Below are positions 6,702-8,355 of a DNA stretch of 8,355 nucleotides, in pieces. The number at the start of each line of letters is the position of its first letter. Positions within the stretch are counted from its first letter, which is position 1. The notes beneath the pieces were generated by a model that worked only from the letters and a program-made list of their open reading frames with translations, made no database searches and had not been told where the DNA came from. The stretch is from Paracoccaceae bacterium. Lineage in GTDB: Bacteria; Pseudomonadota; Alphaproteobacteria; Rhodobacterales; Rhodobacteraceae. The stretch spans positions 1 through 8,355 of the forward strand of contig JALWJU010000015.1 of the NCBI GenBank assembly GCA_026997055.1, given 5' to 3'. Made by a program: the position numbers and the translations under genes.

Positions 6702-6718
6702 TTTAGATAGATTCTAAA
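6702..6718. promoter_or_regulatory. Candidate Irr box (iron control element) at the peroxiredoxin promoter
   Basis: TTTAGA-TAGAT-TCTAAA is a 17-bp element with perfect 6-bp arms in an A/T-rich island of the otherwise GC-rich divergent region. As I recall it, the alphaproteobacterial Irr box (ICE) has the form TTTAGAA-N3-TTCTAAA, and this site agrees at all but the central bases. On the minus strand it includes TAGAAT (complement of 6711-6716), which matches the -10 consensus at five of six positions for peroxiredoxin. I did not find a convincing -35. Repression by Irr occupancy is the natural reading. Confidence 0.55.
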
Positions 6719-6761
6719 TTGTGGATTTCCAGCCGCATGGCCAAAATGTCGCACCTGAAAT

Positions 6762-6803
6762 ATTTGATCAAATCCCGCGCCTTGCTTGCATACCCACGCA
6801 TAC
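6762..6803 (+). promoter_or_regulatory. Palindrome and tandem hexamers upstream of the aldehyde dehydrogenase (candidate operator/promoter region)
   Basis: ATTTGATCAAAT at 6762-6773 is a perfect 12-bp palindrome, 64 bp before the dehydrogenase ATG. It is followed by the direct repeat GCATAC at 6788-6793 and 6798-6803, spaced 10 bp (about one helical turn). Both lie where a regulator of this gene would bind. I cannot name a regulator, and no clear -35/-10 pair is visible. Confidence 0.35.
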
Positions 6804-6837
6804 GGTGACAGTTTGCCGCCAGACACAGGAGATTCCC

Positions 6838-8274
6838 ATGATCGAAAAGCGCGACTTCTACATCAATGGCCAGTGGGTCGCCCCCGCCAGGGCCAACGAC
6901 CTGCCGGTTATCGACCCTTCCACCGAAGAGCCCTGCGCAGTGATCTCGCTGGGCAGCGATGCCGATACCGATGCGGCCGTGGCCGCGGCCAAGGCCGCCT
7001 TCGCCACATGGGCCTTCAGCACGAAGGAAGAGCGCCTCGAACTGATCCGCAGGATCCTCGAGCTCTACAATTCCCGCGCCGATGACCTAGCCGCAGCCAT
7101 GAGCCTCGAGATGGGCGCGCCGATCGACATGGCGCGCTCCCAGCAGGTGGGCGCGGGCAGCTATCATATCGGCAATTTCATCAAGGCGCTGGAGAAATTC
7201 GAATTCGAGCGCCCCCTTGGCCCCCACGCGCCCGAAGACCGCATCCTCTACGAGCCGGTCGGCGTCACCGCCCTGATCACGCCCTGGAACTGGCCGATGA
7301 ACCAGATCACGCTCAAGGTCGTCGCCGCGCTTGCCGCCGGCTGCACCATGGTGCTGAAGCCCTCGGAAATCGCCCCGCTCTCGGCCATGATCTTCAGCGA
7401 GATCATGCACGAGGCCGGCACTCCCGCAGGCGTCTACAACATGGTCAATGGCGACGGGCCGGGCGTCGGCACCCGCCTTTCCGGCCACCCGGATATCGAC
7501 ATGGTGAGCTTCACCGGCTCCACCCGCGCCGGTATCGCGATTTCGAAAAACGCCGCCGAAACCCTCAAGCGCGTCCACCTCGAGCTAGGCGGCAAGGGGG
7601 CCAATATCATCTTTGCCGATGCCGACGAAAAGGCCGTCAAGCGCGGCGTGCTGCACATGATGAACAATACCGGCCAGTCCTGCAATGCCCCCTCGCGGAT
7701 GCTGGTGGCGCGCGAAATCTACGACCAGGCCATCGAGATCGCCCGCGAAACCGCCGAAAAGGTCGCCGTCGGCCCCGCCAGCGAGCCCGGCCGCCATATC
7801 GGCCCGGTGGTCAGCCAGGCCCAGTACGACAAGATCCAGACCCTGATCCAGAAGGGAATCGACGAAGGCGCCCGCCTCGTCGCCGGCGGCCCCGGCCGGC
7901 CCGAAAACCTCAACCGCGGCTATTTCGTCCGCCCCACGGTGTTTGCCGATGTGAGCAACGACATGACCATCGCGCAGGAAGAAATCTTCGGCCCGGTCCT
8001 GTCGATGATCCCGTTCGAGAGCGAGGAAGAAGCGGTGCGCATCGCCAATGACACGCTCTATGGCCTGACCAACTACATCCAGACCACCGACCCGGAGCGC
8101 GCCAAACGGGTGGCCCGGCAGATGCGCTCGGGCATGGTCGAGATGAACGGCAAGCCCCGCGCCCCCGGCGCCCCCTTCGGCGGCTACAAGCAATCCGGCA
8201 ACGGGCGCGAGGGCGGCGCCTGGGGGATTGAGGATTTCCTAGAGGTCAAGGCGGTCTCTGGCTGGACAGTCTGA
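6838..8274 (+). CDS. NAD(P)-dependent aldehyde dehydrogenase (ALDH superfamily, CddD-like)
   Basis: This 478-residue cytosolic enzyme oxidises an aldehyde to the carboxylic acid with NAD(P)+. Catalytic features are complete: Asn151 in ITPWNWPMN, Glu249 in LELGGKG and nucleophile Cys282 in NTGQSCNAPSRM. The cofactor region is present too (KPSEIAPLSA, VSFTGSTRAG, QEEIFGPVLS). The C-terminal block APGAPFGGYKQSGNGREGG is also typical. I chose ATG 6838 because the protein then opens with the family-typical KRDFYINGQWV and has AGGAGA at 6827-6832. The frame runs open to a GTG at 6721, but that stretch is the regulatory region. Overall style resembles the CddD-like subgroup, but the substrate cannot be read from sequence. 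It is transcribed apart from the catabolic block, divergent from the peroxiredoxin. A role with aromatic or lipid-derived aldehydes is possible but unproven. Confidence 0.93.
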   Translation: MIEKRDFYINGQWVAPARANDLPVIDPSTEEPCAVISLGSDADTDAAVAAAKAAFATWAFSTKEERLELIRRILELYNSRADDLAAAMSLEMGAPIDMARSQQVGAGSYHIGNFIKALEKFEFERPLGPHAPEDRILYEPVGVTALITPWNWPMNQITLKVVAALAAGCTMVLKPSEIAPLSAMIFSEIMHEAGTPAGVYNMVNGDGPGVGTRLSGHPDIDMVSFTGSTRAGIAISKNAAETLKRVHLELGGKGANIIFADADEKAVKRGVLHMMNNTGQSCNAPSRMLVAREIYDQAIEIARETAEKVAVGPASEPGRHIGPVVSQAQYDKIQTLIQKGIDEGARLVAGGPGRPENLNRGYFVRPTVFADVSNDMTIAQEEIFGPVLSMIPFESEEEAVRIANDTLYGLTNYIQTTDPERAKRVARQMRSGMVEMNGKPRAPGAPFGGYKQSGNGREGGAWGIEDFLEVKAVSGWTV

Positions 8275-8278
8275 ACTC

Positions 8279-8310
8279 CCCCCTTTCATCTTTCTGCAAA
8301 TACTCCGGAG
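8279..8310 (+). repeat. Recurrent 3'-flanking intergenic element, copy 3
   Basis: This starts about four bases after the dehydrogenase stop codon. CCCTTTCATCTTTCTGC, AAATACTCC and GGAG follow in the order of copy 1, with the hairpin arms CTCC (8303-8306) and GGAG (8307-8310) directly abutting. Up to the window end there is one more short inverted repeat, GCGGG/CCCGC at 8339-8352, and no gene is visible. Confidence 0.55.
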
Positions 8311-8355
8311 AGCGCAGCTTTGACGCGCCTCCGGCGTAGCGGGGTTGCCCGCAGC

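Noticed and set aside
6764..6771. TTGATCAA as an FNR/CRP-type site
   Set aside because: The FNR pattern needs TTGAT and ATCAA separated by four bases. Here the half-sites are fused with no spacer.
6721..6837. Upstream GTG start at 6721 for the aldehyde dehydrogenase
   Set aside because: The added 39 residues look unlike ALDH N-termini and cover the regulatory palindrome. ATG 6838 has a good ribosome-binding site and a family-typical N-terminus.

Overview
This 8.4-kb, high-GC window comes from a bacterial chromosome. Gene content, codon use and intergenic sequence style suggest an alphaproteobacterium of the Rhodobacteraceae (Roseobacter group). That assignment is inference from protein style, a candidate Irr box and a recurrent 3'-flanking element; no rRNA or other taxonomic marker is present.

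Positions 1-2969 (+ strand) hold the homogentisate ring-cleavage pathway in reaction order. They are the 3' part of homogentisate 1,2-dioxygenase (hmgA, cut by the window edge), maleylacetoacetate isomerase (maiA, 4-bp overlap) and fumarylacetoacetase (fahA, 7-bp gap). Together they convert homogentisate to fumarate and acetoacetate.

Positions 3059-5913 (+) continue with a metallo-beta-lactamase-fold protein whose metal site is atypical, then an FAD-dependent aromatic hydroxylase and, 6 bp after it, a 64-residue DUF2783-type protein. The large-flavoprotein plus tiny-partner arrangement beside hmgA-maiA-fahA resembles the two-component 3-hydroxyphenylacetate 6-hydroxylase MhaA/MhaB of Pseudomonas putida, whose product is homogentisate. 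On that reading (inference) the block makes homogentisate from 3-hydroxyphenylacetate and degrades it.

Positions 6016-6669 (-) encode a 1-Cys (Prx6-type) peroxiredoxin, convergent with the catabolic block. A GC-rich hairpin lies between them. The peroxiredoxin is divergent from an NAD(P)-dependent aldehyde dehydrogenase at 6838-8274 (+). Their 168-bp shared upstream region carries a 17-bp palindrome close to the Irr-box (iron control element) pattern, and a second perfect palindrome nearer the dehydrogenase.

A C/T-rich intergenic element with an AAATA-plus-GC-hairpin core begins a few bases after the stop codons of fahA, the DUF2783 gene and the aldehyde dehydrogenase, always in gene orientation. 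I see no RNA genes, IS elements or CRISPR arrays. The core pathway is known; the points most worth a second look are the altered metal site of the MBL protein, the candidate Irr box at the peroxiredoxin promoter, the MhaAB-like pair and the repeated 3' element.
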